From contig NZ_JAFBEP010000002.1 of NCBI RefSeq assembly GCF_016908775.1, positions 1-64,000 of the forward strand: DNA of 64,000 nt, in the 5' to 3' direction. The DNA comes from Defluviitalea raffinosedens (lineage in GTDB: Bacteria; Bacillota; Clostridia; Lachnospirales; Defluviitaleaceae). Under the pieces are notes generated by a model that saw only the letters and a program-made list of their open reading frames with translations, was not told where the DNA came from and did no database searches. A program made the translations under genes and the position numbers. This document shows, in pieces, positions 1 through 7,607 of the stretch; the stretch's first letter is position 1; every line of letters begins with the position of its first letter.

Positions 1-425
1 TTCATGCCTTCGTTGCCGATGTCATCCAAACGGCCAAGGAATGGGCTTACATAAGTTGCTCCTGCTCTTGCAGCAAGGAGTGCCTGGGTTGCTGAGAAAA
101 TGAGGGTCACATTGGTTTTAATGTTTTCTGCACTTAAGATTTTTACTGCTTTTAACCCTTCCATAGTCATAGGGATTTTAATAACGATGTTTTTATGGAT
201 TTTAGCCAGTTCTCTTGCTTCTTTTACCATGCCTTCTGCTTCAAGGCTGATGACTTCTGCACTGATTGGACCATCAACAATGGTTGTAATTTCTTTTACC
301 ACTTCGATAAAATCTCTTCCTTCCTTGGCTATAAGAGAAGGATTCGTGGTTACGCCACAGATAACTCCCATATCATTGGCTTTTCTGATTTCTTCCACAT
401 TGGCAGTGTCAATAAATATTTTCAT
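1..425 (-). CDS. tal: Transaldolase, FSA/TalC type (3' end outside window)
   Basis: Small transaldolase of the fructose-6-phosphate aldolase fold, acting in the cytosolic non-oxidative pentose phosphate pathway. Only the first 141 of about 215 residues are present; the rest lies left of the window. The N-terminus [13 protein letters not shown], the GVTTNPS loop and the Schiff-base lysine (K83, in VIKIPMT) are visible, followed by [11 protein letters not shown] and [11 protein letters not shown]. The TNVTLIFSA segment favours true transaldolase (TalC-like) over FsaA-type aldolase. The start at 425 has GGGGAG about 8 bases upstream. It is expressed from its own consensus promoter at 586-614 through a leader of about 155 bases. 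Confidence in the family is high; exact substrate preference is inferred. Confidence 0.93.
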   Translation of the reverse strand, partial: MKIFIDTANVEEIRKANDMGVICGVTTNPSLIAKEGRDFIEVVKEITTIVDGPISAEVISLEAEGMVKEARELAKIHKNIVIKIPMTMEGLKAVKILSAENIKTNVTLIFSATQALLAARAGATYVSPFLGRLDDIGNEGM

Positions 426-466
426 TTTTGTCTCCCCTTTATTTTTAGTTTAATTTTGACCATAGT

Positions 467-504
467 AAGCATTTTTGCCATGCTTTCTTAAATGTTTTAA
501 GAAA
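467..504. other. Overlapping palindromes in the transaldolase leader
   Basis: The 426-727 gap holds the promoter above, the MATE terminator and two overlapping inverted repeats: AAGCAT/ATGCTT (467-485) and a perfect 9-bp repeat TTTCTTAAA/TTTAAGAAA (484-504). They share bases, so they could be alternative hairpins or an operator. No U-run follows, so they are not a terminator. Confidence 0.4.
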
Positions 505-585
505 CATCTATCCGATAAAGCTTTAATTCTAAAACTAATTACTTTGATCTACTTTTTAAATTGGTTTTAAAAAGTTACACTTATT

Positions 586-614
586 ATTATATTTGCAAAT
601 GTAAAAAATGTCAA
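586..614 (-). promoter_or_regulatory. Sigma-A promoter of the transaldolase gene
   Basis: TTGACA (609-614), 17-base spacer, TATAAT (586-591) on the minus strand: a full consensus match. Predicted transcription start near 579. Confidence 0.85.
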
Positions 615-637
615 ACAATATTGCTGTAATGTATAAT

Positions 638-702
638 AAAAAATATACTCCCCCTGCAGTAAACAGTTTCATCATTCAAACTGTCTGCCACAAAGGGAGT
701 AT
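638..702 (-). terminator. Terminator of the MATE gene
   Basis: Outer stem ATACTCCC/GGGAGTAT (645-652 with 695-702), inner stem ACAGTTT/AAACTGT (663-669 with 678-684), followed on the minus strand by a run of T. It lies 25 bases after the MATE stop. Confidence 0.8.
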
Positions 703-727
703 CTCATATGCTCAATAAATTACGAAT

Positions 728-2095
728 TTATTTTTGCATCGCCAAAATTAAAGCATGTTCCTGATCTAGTTTTCGCATGTCACGCCATACATAAATTCCT
801 GTTATAATAACTGAGATAAAGTCTGATACAGGTGCCGACATCCATACTCCTGTAAGACCAAAAATCGGCGGTAAAATAATGAGTAGCGGTATAAGAAGTG
901 TAACTTGTCTCAGCAAACTCAAAAACATTGATATTTTAGCTTTACCTATAGCCTGGAAATAGTTAGCGCTTACAATCTGAAACCCTATAATAGGCATCAT
1001 GGCTAAATAAATTCGAATTCCATGAGTACCAATTCTGATTAATTCAGAATCATTATTAAAAATCCGTATAATTGCTTGTGGAAATACCTGTACAGATATA
1101 AATCCTATTAATGAAATTACAGTAGCTGCACCCACTGCTAATTTCATTGCATGCTTCACACGGTCATATTGTTTGGCTCCATAATTATAGCCAATAATAG
1201 GCTGTGCTCCTTGGTTAATTCCAAAAATAGGCATAAAGAAAATCGTAACTGCACTTGAAATAATACTCATGGCACCTATGGCCAAATCTCCACCATAAAT
1301 TTTTAAAGCATTATTTGATAAAAGTTGAACCACACTGGCTGCAAGCTGCATAGCAAAAGGCGACATGCCAATAGAAAAAATTCCAATAATAATCTCTTTT
1401 GAAAGTTTCATATTTTTTTTGTGAAGCTTTAAAATGCTTCTCTTGCTATTAAAATAAGACAATACATATATCGTATTGGCCAGCTGTCCTATGACTGTAG
1501 CATAAGCAGCTCCTTTTACACCCATATCAAACACAAAGATAAATATGGGGTCTAAAACAGTATTAATAATTGCGCCAAGCAGCATTGTTAACATTGCAGC
1601 CTTTGGATTTCCCTCAGCCCGTATAATATTGTTGAGTCCAAAACCTAAAGCATTGAAAATTGTTCCGTATAAAATAATGATAATATAATCTTTAGCATAT
1701 CCGATTGTATCTGGACTGGCTCCAAAAATCAGAAGTAATGGATCTATGAAGATAAGCCCAAAAAAAGTAATTGCTAAAGAAACGATTACAAGAAGGATAA
1801 AAGCATTTCCTAAAATATGTTCAGCTTCATCCTGTCTTTTTTCACCCAATCGAATAGAAATCAAAGAAGTACTGCCAATTCCTACGAGCATCCCAAATGC
1901 CATAATGATCGTCATGATAGGAAAAACAACACCTATTCCCGTAATTGCAAAAGCATCTACACCTTGCCCAATAAAAATTCTGTCTACAATATTGTACAAA
2001 GCATTTACCAGCATTCCCACAATAGCAGGAATAGAAAATTTTAAAAGTAAAGTTCCAATACGTTCACTTCTTAATTGCTCTTGTCTGTCTTCCAT
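728..2095 (-). CDS. MATE-family multidrug efflux transporter
   Basis: Twelve-helix MATE (MOP superfamily) exporter of 455 residues that uses a sodium or proton gradient to extrude drugs or metabolites across the cell membrane. The N-terminal KFSIPAIVGMLVNALYNIVD segment and the second-half repeat with GINQGAQPIIGYNYGA are typical of the family. A start at 2116 is open, but GGGAGGAAAG at 2101-2110 is correctly spaced for the ATG at 2095 (MEDRQEQL), so I chose that one. The start lies 32 bases inside the end of the upstream marR-type gene, so the two are translationally coupled. Expression should follow the MarR regulator. The transported substrate cannot be told from the sequence. Confidence 0.93.
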   Translation of the reverse strand: MEDRQEQLRSERIGTLLLKFSIPAIVGMLVNALYNIVDRIFIGQGVDAFAITGIGVVFPIMTIIMAFGMLVGIGSTSLISIRLGEKRQDEAEHILGNAFILLVIVSLAITFFGLIFIDPLLLIFGASPDTIGYAKDYIIIILYGTIFNALGFGLNNIIRAEGNPKAAMLTMLLGAIINTVLDPIFIFVFDMGVKGAAYATVIGQLANTIYVLSYFNSKRSILKLHKKNMKLSKEIIIGIFSIGMSPFAMQLAASVVQLLSNNALKIYGGDLAIGAMSIISSAVTIFFMPIFGINQGAQPIIGYNYGAKQYDRVKHAMKLAVGAATVISLIGFISVQVFPQAIIRIFNNDSELIRIGTHGIRIYLAMMPIIGFQIVSANYFQAIGKAKISMFLSLLRQVTLLIPLLIILPPIFGLTGVWMSAPVSDFISVIITGIYVWRDMRKLDQEHALILAMQK

Positions 2096-2540
2096 TAAAT
2101 CTTTCCTCCCTCTCATAATATCGATGAATATTGTTTGTCATTGCTTCCATGAGTTCTTCTGCTTTCTTGCAATCCTCCATTGAAAAGTCAGATAGCAAAA
2201 TCTCTGTCCAGCTTTTTAATATGTTTTTAATATCGTCTTCAATATCTTTTGCCTTCTGAGTTAAAAATATAAGCTGGGCCCTATGGTCTTCTGAATCAGT
2301 TTTTCTATATACATATCCTTCTTCCTCAAGTCGCTTGATCGCCCTGGCAGTTGTCCCTTTATCTATATCCAGAAATTCTGCCATGTCTTCCTGGCGAATT
2401 CCATCCTTATGATAGAGGATGTTCAGAAAGATAAACTGGCCGCTTCCTATCCCGTACGGCTCCAATCTTTTATTGATATAACACTGGCCTTGCCGATAAA
2501 TAATTGAAATATACTTACCAATTAATCTGCTATGTTCCAT
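2064..2540 (-). CDS. MarR-family transcriptional regulator
   Basis: Winged-helix regulator of 158 residues. The N-terminal dimerisation helix is followed by the HTH (IRQEDMAEFLDIDKGTTARAI) and a wing with YVYRKTDSEDHRAQL, the usual MarR wing signature. The start at 2540 (MEHSRLIG) has AAGGAG 8 bases upstream; an open start at 2573 has no ribosome site and would lie inside an operator. It is co-transcribed with the overlapping MATE exporter. Two 18-base inverted repeats cover the -35 and -10 elements of the promoter, so the protein very likely represses itself and the exporter until it binds a ligand. The ligand is unknown. Confidence 0.93.
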   Translation of the reverse strand: MEHSRLIGKYISIIYRQGQCYINKRLEPYGIGSGQFIFLNILYHKDGIRQEDMAEFLDIDKGTTARAIKRLEEEGYVYRKTDSEDHRAQLIFLTQKAKDIEDDIKNILKSWTEILLSDFSMEDCKKAEELMEAMTNNIHRYYEREERFNGRQTRAIKK

Positions 2541-2558
2541 AATTCTTCTCCTTAAAAA

Positions 2559-2576
2559 TAGTTGCATCGACAACTA
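2559..2576. promoter_or_regulatory. MarR operator, -10 proximal copy
   Basis: TAGTTG-N6-CAACTA inverted repeat (TAGTTGCATCGACAACTA) overlapping the -10 element. The same 6+6+6 repeat recurs 33 bases away. Confidence 0.75.
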
Positions 2577-2601
2577 TAACACAGCTTAAGTTAGTTGTCA
2601 A
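2573..2601 (-). promoter_or_regulatory. Promoter of the marR-MATE operon
   Basis: TTGACA (2596-2601), 17-base spacer, TATAGT (2573-2578). Both elements are overlapped by operator repeats. Confidence 0.85.
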
Positions 2602-2609
2602 CGCAACTA
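2592..2609. promoter_or_regulatory. MarR operator, -35 proximal copy
   Basis: TAGTTG-N6-CAACTA inverted repeat (TAGTTGTCAACGCAACTA) overlapping the -35 element. Start-to-start spacing to the other copy is 33 bases, about three helical turns. Confidence 0.75.
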
Positions 2610-2719
2610 TTTTTACAAAAATTCTTCATAGTTTTGTCTTTCTTTGTTTACAATTCAATTTTTATATCATAATATTAAAGTACCAAACTTTATATTAGAT
2701 TAAAGTAACAATTTTTTAC

Positions 2720-2748
2720 TTGTTTTTCTCATGAAGTATAAGTATATT
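2720..2748 (+). promoter_or_regulatory. Likely promoter of the DUF1624 gene
   Basis: TTGTTT, 17-base spacer, TATATT on the plus strand, about 50 bases upstream of the start codon. The -35 is only a partial match. Confidence 0.5.
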
Positions 2749-2799
2749 AAATAGATGTACGTCGTCGATTCTTAGTTGATCGCGCAAGGGAGTATAACT

Positions 2800-3522
2800 A
2801 TGGTTATAAGTAAAAGTGGACAAAGACAATACTCTAATCGGATTATTGAAATTGATTTTCTTAGAGGCATCGCTCTGATTCTTATGATGTTATTCCACTT
2901 TCTATATGACTTGCAGGAATTTTATAACATCCCCATACCTTACTGGAATAACTTTTGGTATTATGAAGGGAAGACATCTGCTATTCTTTTTATGTTTTTA
3001 GCAGGTATAAGCTGTACTTTAAGCAAAAATAACTTGATAAGAGGTTGTAAAATTTTTCTTATAGGAATGCTTTTAACCATTGGATCTTATATATTTATGC
3101 CAGGCGAATATATTCGGTTTGGCATTCTTCATCTTCTCGGTTTAAGCATGATTATATTTCATTTCATTAAAAAAATCCCTCATGTATGGTCCGGTGCTTT
3201 GGCTTTAATAATTATTATTTTAGGTAATATGATGAATCACATCACTATAAATACATGGATTCTTATTCCTTTAGGACTCATACACGGCGATTTTGTCTCA
3301 ATGGATTACTACCCCCTTTTCCCTTGGTTTGGAGTTTTCTTAATTGGAACCATAATCGGAAAAGTTGTATATAAGGATAAAAAAAGTATTTTTCATATAA
3401 AAAGAAATAGAGGATTTATTAATTTTATGGGCAGGCATTCTCTCTTTATTTATCTGATTCATCAACCCATATTCTTATCCTTACTGTATGTGATTTTTCA
3501 TTTCATATTAAAAGACAGATAA
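2800..3522 (+). CDS. DUF1624 (HGSNAT-like) integral membrane protein
   Basis: Membrane protein of 240 residues with about seven hydrophobic segments. The N-terminal RIIEIDFLRGIALILMMLFHF segment is the hallmark of the DUF1624 / heparan-alpha-glucosaminide N-acetyltransferase catalytic family, related to the acyltransferase-3 superfamily. The ATG at 2800 (MVISKSG) has GGGAG 8 bases upstream; an in-frame TTG at 2776 lacks a ribosome site. Members are thought to move acyl groups across or at the membrane, but the bacterial substrates are not established, so I give no specific reaction. The DUF2225 gene follows 34 bases later on the same strand and is probably co-transcribed. Confidence 0.85.
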   Translation: MVISKSGQRQYSNRIIEIDFLRGIALILMMLFHFLYDLQEFYNIPIPYWNNFWYYEGKTSAILFMFLAGISCTLSKNNLIRGCKIFLIGMLLTIGSYIFMPGEYIRFGILHLLGLSMIIFHFIKKIPHVWSGALALIIIILGNMMNHITINTWILIPLGLIHGDFVSMDYYPLFPWFGVFLIGTIIGKVVYKDKKSIFHIKRNRGFINFMGRHSLFIYLIHQPIFLSLLYVIFHFILKDR

Positions 3523-3556
3523 AATCTTTTAAGCTTTACTTGAAAGGATTAATACC

Positions 3557-4372
3557 ATGAATAATAATTTTTTTGAAGGATTAGAAGCTTTAGGATTTAG
3601 CAATCTAAATGATTTAAAAATATTCGAAGAAAAACAAGAATCTCAAGATAAAAATATGGTAATAAAAAAAGAACTGACAGAAGCAGACTGCCTTTATGAC
3701 AAAACATATACTTGCCCTGTCTGCTCTTTAAACTTTAAAGCAAGAACTGTAAAATCAGGCAAAGCACGGCTCATCTCTACAGATACGGATTTTAAGCCCC
3801 ATTATTCGATCATTAACCCTGTTAAGTATGATGTTATTTTATGTCCTTATTGCGGATATGCAGTATTAACTCAGTTTTTTCATAGTCTCCGGGCTACACA
3901 AATAGAGTGGATTAGAAATCAGATTTCGTCTGCGTTTAAAGCAAAGCAATACCCGGACATATATACCACTGAAATTGCCATTGAGAGATATAAGCTGGCT
4001 TTACTCAATGCAATCGTAAAAAAAGCAAAAGTAAGCGAGAAAGCATATATCTGTTTAAAAATAGCGTGGCTTTACAGAGATTTAGAAGATCAGGATAATG
4101 AAAAGCGTTTTTTAGAGCAAGCACTGAAAGGCTTTCTTGAAGCTTTTGAAAAAGAACGCTTTCCGGTTTGCGGCATGAATGAACATACTTTAAGATATTT
4201 AATGGGAGATCTTTTCAGACGAACTGGAGATACAGAAAATGCTCTTAAGTGGCTCAGTGATGTACTTGTATCAAGAAATGCACCAGCCCGATTAAAGGAT
4301 AGAGCCAGGAACTTAAAAGATTTAATCCGAGCATCTCAGCAAAAAGATTATAAAGATACGGAACAGACATAA
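3557..4372 (+). CDS. DUF2225 zinc-ribbon/TPR-like protein
   Basis: Cytosolic protein of 271 residues of the DUF2225 family. Two CxxC pairs are visible, CPVC near residue 54 and CPYC near residue 97, consistent with a zinc ribbon. The remainder is helical and resembles tetratricopeptide repeats (for example AYICLKIAWLYRDLEDQDNE, with a second repeat around LRYLMGDLFRRTGDTENALKW). AAAGGA lies 10 bases before the start. The function of DUF2225 proteins is not established; the architecture suggests a protein-binding scaffold. It probably shares a transcript with the DUF1624 gene just upstream. Confidence 0.85.
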   Translation: MNNNFFEGLEALGFSNLNDLKIFEEKQESQDKNMVIKKELTEADCLYDKTYTCPVCSLNFKARTVKSGKARLISTDTDFKPHYSIINPVKYDVILCPYCGYAVLTQFFHSLRATQIEWIRNQISSAFKAKQYPDIYTTEIAIERYKLALLNAIVKKAKVSEKAYICLKIAWLYRDLEDQDNEKRFLEQALKGFLEAFEKERFPVCGMNEHTLRYLMGDLFRRTGDTENALKWLSDVLVSRNAPARLKDRARNLKDLIRASQQKDYKDTEQT

Positions 4373-4436
4373 TCACTAAATAATCCTGTAACTTTTGAAA
4401 GAAGTCCTTGAGCAGATAGAAATTAAAAATCTAAAA

Positions 4437-4486
4437 ATACCTCCTGAGCAGATTCTGGTCATTTTTATGATCTGCTTAAGAGGTAT
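4437..4486 (-). terminator. Hairpin between convergent genes
   Basis: A 17-bp inverted repeat with one mismatch and one wobble (4437-4453 with 4470-4486). A T-rich tract follows only on the minus strand, so it best serves the secreted-protein gene ending at 4582. The surrounding short open frame (4395-4589) is the repeat read through and is not called a gene. Confidence 0.55.
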
Positions 4487-4581
4487 CATATCATTCATCC
4501 ATATTCACGTTCCTCTGTATGAAGTGAATTCATTCACACCTGAAATTCGCCTCAATTTCTACATATTGATCAATTTACAAC

Positions 4582-5655
4582 TTACTTAAGCATAAATCCT
4601 TCCGTTGAAGGCGACCCTTCCCAAATATATCCATCAGAACGATGATACATTCTTTCTACAGAACCATCTGTTTTTACATATTTTATAACAAAAACCTGGC
4701 CTGTTTCTATCAGCATGGGATAATTTTCATAGGGTAAAACCTCACCTGTTTTCTTATTATTTTTAAAATCATCGTAGGCATTTTCCAAACGCCAAAATTC
4801 TCGGTAATCATATCCCTTAAATTCACTTATATCCTGCTTTCCAAAATAGCTTCCCTTGTACTTTTTACCATTGATGAAAAATGTATCTACTCTCTCCGGC
4901 TCAACAACCTTTGTTATCCAAATTAAATTCTCTGAAAAAATAGCATCTCCATAACGTTTTTTCAATTGATTTGCCATGCAGGGAACGGACTGAGTAGTAA
5001 ATTCCATCCCATCAAATTCTGTATGGGCTGCGCCGTAAATTCCCATAATGTTAACATCCTTTAGTTTGTCAAACTCTCGGATGAAATTCTCTACCATTTT
5101 ATTTTCCCGATAAACAAAGTCCTCGTCTTTGTAAAAAGTTTTTCCCTGTTCGATTACTTCTAATGTCAATTTGTATTTTTCTGTATCTTTCATATCATTT
5201 TCTTCAAGATACTTTAAAAATCGTTGTCCAATCGTATCGAATCCATGTCCTACATCAGTTCCGTGGAAAATCGTTTCCGGACATTGCTTTTTAATCTTTT
5301 GATAAAATTCTTTGACGCATTCTTTATAACTGGGTGTCCCTGCCCAACTTTCATAGATCTCATTTAAAATGTCATCGTTATCTGCCTTCATCCAAAGGTT
5401 TAAAAACTCTGCAGTATAGCAAGGCATTTCAATAAATAAATGTCTCATATTGTCTTCATGATAATACTTACTCCACAGTTCAAATTCTTTATTCAGTATT
5501 TTCTCATTCCCATGATATTCCCCATATAAGTAAATTTTACCCGTTGGTTGTTTTAAAGGCACTTCTGCATTTGCAAAGACAAGACTGTTAAAGCAAATAA
5601 CTAAAGCTAACACCATGGATGTAACAATAAGTTTAAATAATCTCTTTTCTTTCAT
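4582..5655 (-). CDS. Secreted TIKI/ChaN-superfamily-like protein
   Basis: About 357 residues with a clear signal peptide: basic start, hydrophobic core, and ANA|E cleavage site near residue 31. The mature domain opens with YLYGEYHGNEK and continues with FIEMPCYT, HGTDVGHGFDT and GIYGAAHTEFDG. Spaced GExH, E, H and GxxH motifs are the pattern of the TIKI / TraB / ChaN / erythromycin-esterase fold, whose members bind metals or hydrolyse peptides and esters. Assignment to this superfamily is inference from motifs; the specific activity is unknown. GAGGTG is better spaced for the second of two adjacent ATG codons (5655). It has its own promoter at 5733-5761 and is not in an operon. Confidence 0.6.
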   Translation of the reverse strand: MKEKRLFKLIVTSMVLALVICFNSLVFANAEVPLKQPTGKIYLYGEYHGNEKILNKEFELWSKYYHEDNMRHLFIEMPCYTAEFLNLWMKADNDDILNEIYESWAGTPSYKECVKEFYQKIKKQCPETIFHGTDVGHGFDTIGQRFLKYLEENDMKDTEKYKLTLEVIEQGKTFYKDEDFVYRENKMVENFIREFDKLKDVNIMGIYGAAHTEFDGMEFTTQSVPCMANQLKKRYGDAIFSENLIWITKVVEPERVDTFFINGKKYKGSYFGKQDISEFKGYDYREFWRLENAYDDFKNNKKTGEVLPYENYPMLIETGQVFVIKYVKTDGSVERMYHRSDGYIWEGSPSTEGFMLK

Positions 5656-5732
5656 CATTTCACCTCATTGATTACATAGTTATTTTGCTGGATCATCTTC
5701 CGTAAATCCGAAAAATTTCCATTATGTCCGCT

Positions 5733-5761
5733 ATATTAGCACATTCAGGAACTATTTTCAA
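5733..5761 (-). promoter_or_regulatory. Promoter of the secreted-protein gene
   Basis: TTGAAA (5756-5761), 17-base spacer, TAATAT (5733-5738) on the minus strand, about 70 bases before the start codon. Confidence 0.65.
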
Positions 5762-5843
5762 TACTATACATCAAATTCTTTGAATTTTTTTACTTTTTTC
5801 TGCTATTTGCAGAATTTTTTTGATGGCCTGTGTTTCGTAATTC

Positions 5844-5879
5844 AAAAAAAGTTCCCTACATAATTGTAGAGAACTTTTT
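5844..5879 (-). terminator. Terminator of the ilv-leu operon
   Basis: GTTCCCTACA/TGTAGAGAAC stem (5851-5874, one mismatch) followed on the minus strand by seven T. It begins directly after the ilvB stop codon. Confidence 0.85.
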
Positions 5880-7548
5880 AAAATTCTTCTGTAATAACAT
5901 CTTCAATAGCTTTTCCCGGAGGTACCATTGGAAGAACTTTATTGTCTATATCCACATGACAATCCAAAAGTACGGGTCCCCTTAAACTCAAGGCTTCATT
6001 CAGAGCCCTTTCCAGTTCTTCTTTGGTTGTAATTTTATAACCTTTAGCGCCATAGGCTTCTGCCAGTTTTACAAAATCCGGACCTCTATCTAATGTAGTT
6101 GCAGAATATCTGCCTCCGTAAAACATCGTTTGCCACTGACGAACCATACCAAGGGTTCCATTATTAATAACAACAATGATTAATGGTATATTATAGGCGG
6201 TGATAGTAGCCAATTCATTGCAATTCATTCTGAAGCTTCCGTCCCCTGCAATATGAATCACCTGCTGATCCGGCATTCCAAGCTGTGCTCCTATGGCTGC
6301 ACCTGTACCATATCCCATGGTTCCAAGTCCTCCTGAAGAAATAAAGGTACGTGGTTTTACAAACTTATAATATTGAGCAGTCCACATTTGATGCTGTCCT
6401 ACTTCCGTAGTAACAATCGCATCTCCCTGAGTCTTCTCGTAAATCTTTTCTATAATATATTGGGGTCTTAAAGTATCATCCTGAGGATAAGTTACAGGAT
6501 ACTCATTCATGAGTTCTTCGATTTTTTTATTCCATCCATTAGGGTTTTTATTTTCCAGTCTTTCATTAAGGATTTTTAAAACTTCTTTTACATCACCAAT
6601 GATGCAATGATGGGTTTTTATATTTTTATTGATTTCTGCCGGATCAATATCTATATGGATAACCTGAGCATTAGGAGCAAATCTTTCTATATTGCTTACA
6701 ACTCTGTCACTAAAACGAGCTCCTATAGCAATGAGCAGATCACATTCTGTGGCTGCGGTATTGGATGCTTTCGTTCCATGCATACCAATCATTCCTGTAT
6801 ACAATTTATGGTTTGCAGGAAATGCCCCCTGTCCCATCAGGCTGCAGCTCACCGGTGCACTAAGCTTTTCTACAAATTGAAGCAGTTCCTCTGTTGCATC
6901 AGCACGGATGATCCCGCCCCCTGCATACACAAATGGCTTTTCCGATTCATTAATGATCTTAATAGCTTCTTCAATATCTTTTTCCTTTATATATTCTGTA
7001 TATACAGGAATTGATTTTGGTTCCTGATAATGATAGTCTGCTTTTGCTGCAGTCACATCTTTTGGAATATCTATCAAAACTGGTCCCGGACGTCCTTCTT
7101 TTGCAATGTAAAATGCTCTTCTTATTGTATCCGCTAAGTCTTTCACATCTTTTACAATAAAATTATGCTTTGTAATCGGCATGGTAATCCCACAAATATC
7201 AACTTCCTGGAAACTGTCTTTCCCCAATAAAGAAACTGGTACATTCCCTGTAATCGCCACCATAGGAACAGAATCCATATATGCTGTTGCGATCCCAGTA
7301 ACCAAATTGGTCGCTCCAGGACCTGACGTCGCAATACATACTCCTACTTTGCCAGTTGCTCTTGCATACCCGTCCGCTGCATGGGCTGCCCCTTGCTCAT
7401 GAGCGGTTAAAATATGTCTGATCTCATGCTGATGCTTATACAATTCATCATAGATGTTTAGAACAGAACCTCCTGGATATCCAAAAATCGTATCCACACC
7501 CTGCTCTTTTAAACATTCTATTAAGATTTGCGATCCTGTAAGTTGCAT
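5878..7548 (-). CDS. ilvB: Acetolactate synthase large subunit, second copy
   Basis: Thiamine-diphosphate enzyme of 556 residues that condenses two pyruvates to acetolactate, or pyruvate with 2-ketobutyrate. The catalytic glutamate is E51 (LTAHEQGAAHAADGYAR), and the ThDP/Mg motif GDGSFRMN...NNGTLGMVRQWQ is near residue 440. The C-terminal LPMVPPGKAIEDVI is typical of biosynthetic AHAS rather than catabolic AlsS. It is the last gene of the ten-gene operon, 59 bases after ilvD; that gap holds an 11-bp hairpin. A second large subunit opens the operon beside ilvN. The purpose of the duplicate is unknown; it may have different substrate or feedback properties. Confidence 0.95.
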   Translation of the reverse strand: MQLTGSQILIECLKEQGVDTIFGYPGGSVLNIYDELYKHQHEIRHILTAHEQGAAHAADGYARATGKVGVCIATSGPGATNLVTGIATAYMDSVPMVAITGNVPVSLLGKDSFQEVDICGITMPITKHNFIVKDVKDLADTIRRAFYIAKEGRPGPVLIDIPKDVTAAKADYHYQEPKSIPVYTEYIKEKDIEEAIKIINESEKPFVYAGGGIIRADATEELLQFVEKLSAPVSCSLMGQGAFPANHKLYTGMIGMHGTKASNTAATECDLLIAIGARFSDRVVSNIERFAPNAQVIHIDIDPAEINKNIKTHHCIIGDVKEVLKILNERLENKNPNGWNKKIEELMNEYPVTYPQDDTLRPQYIIEKIYEKTQGDAIVTTEVGQHQMWTAQYYKFVKPRTFISSGGLGTMGYGTGAAIGAQLGMPDQQVIHIAGDGSFRMNCNELATITAYNIPLIIVVINNGTLGMVRQWQTMFYGGRYSATTLDRGPDFVKLAEAYGAKGYKITTKEELERALNEALSLRGPVLLDCHVDIDNKVLPMVPPGKAIEDVITEEF

Positions 7549-7572
7549 AAGTCTCCTCCTTCTTTAGAATTA

Positions 7573-7602
7573 TAGGGATCGCTGTGGGAAGAGCGACCCC
7601 TA
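7573..7602 (-). other. Intercistronic hairpin between ilvD and ilvB
   Basis: An 11-bp stem with one wobble (7573-7583 with 7592-7602) and an 8-base loop, lying between the ilvD stop and the ilvB ribosome site. No T-run follows. It may be an mRNA-processing or stability element. Confidence 0.5.
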
Positions 7603-7607
7603 CTTCA

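Noticed and set aside
4395-4589. Open frame of 64 codons on the plus strand
   Set aside because: It reads through a long inverted repeat between convergent genes and has no ribosome site or family resemblance.
5811-5830. CTGC/GCAG mini-hairpin with T7 on the plus strand
   Set aside because: It looks like a terminator, but no plus-strand gene precedes it, and the stem is short.
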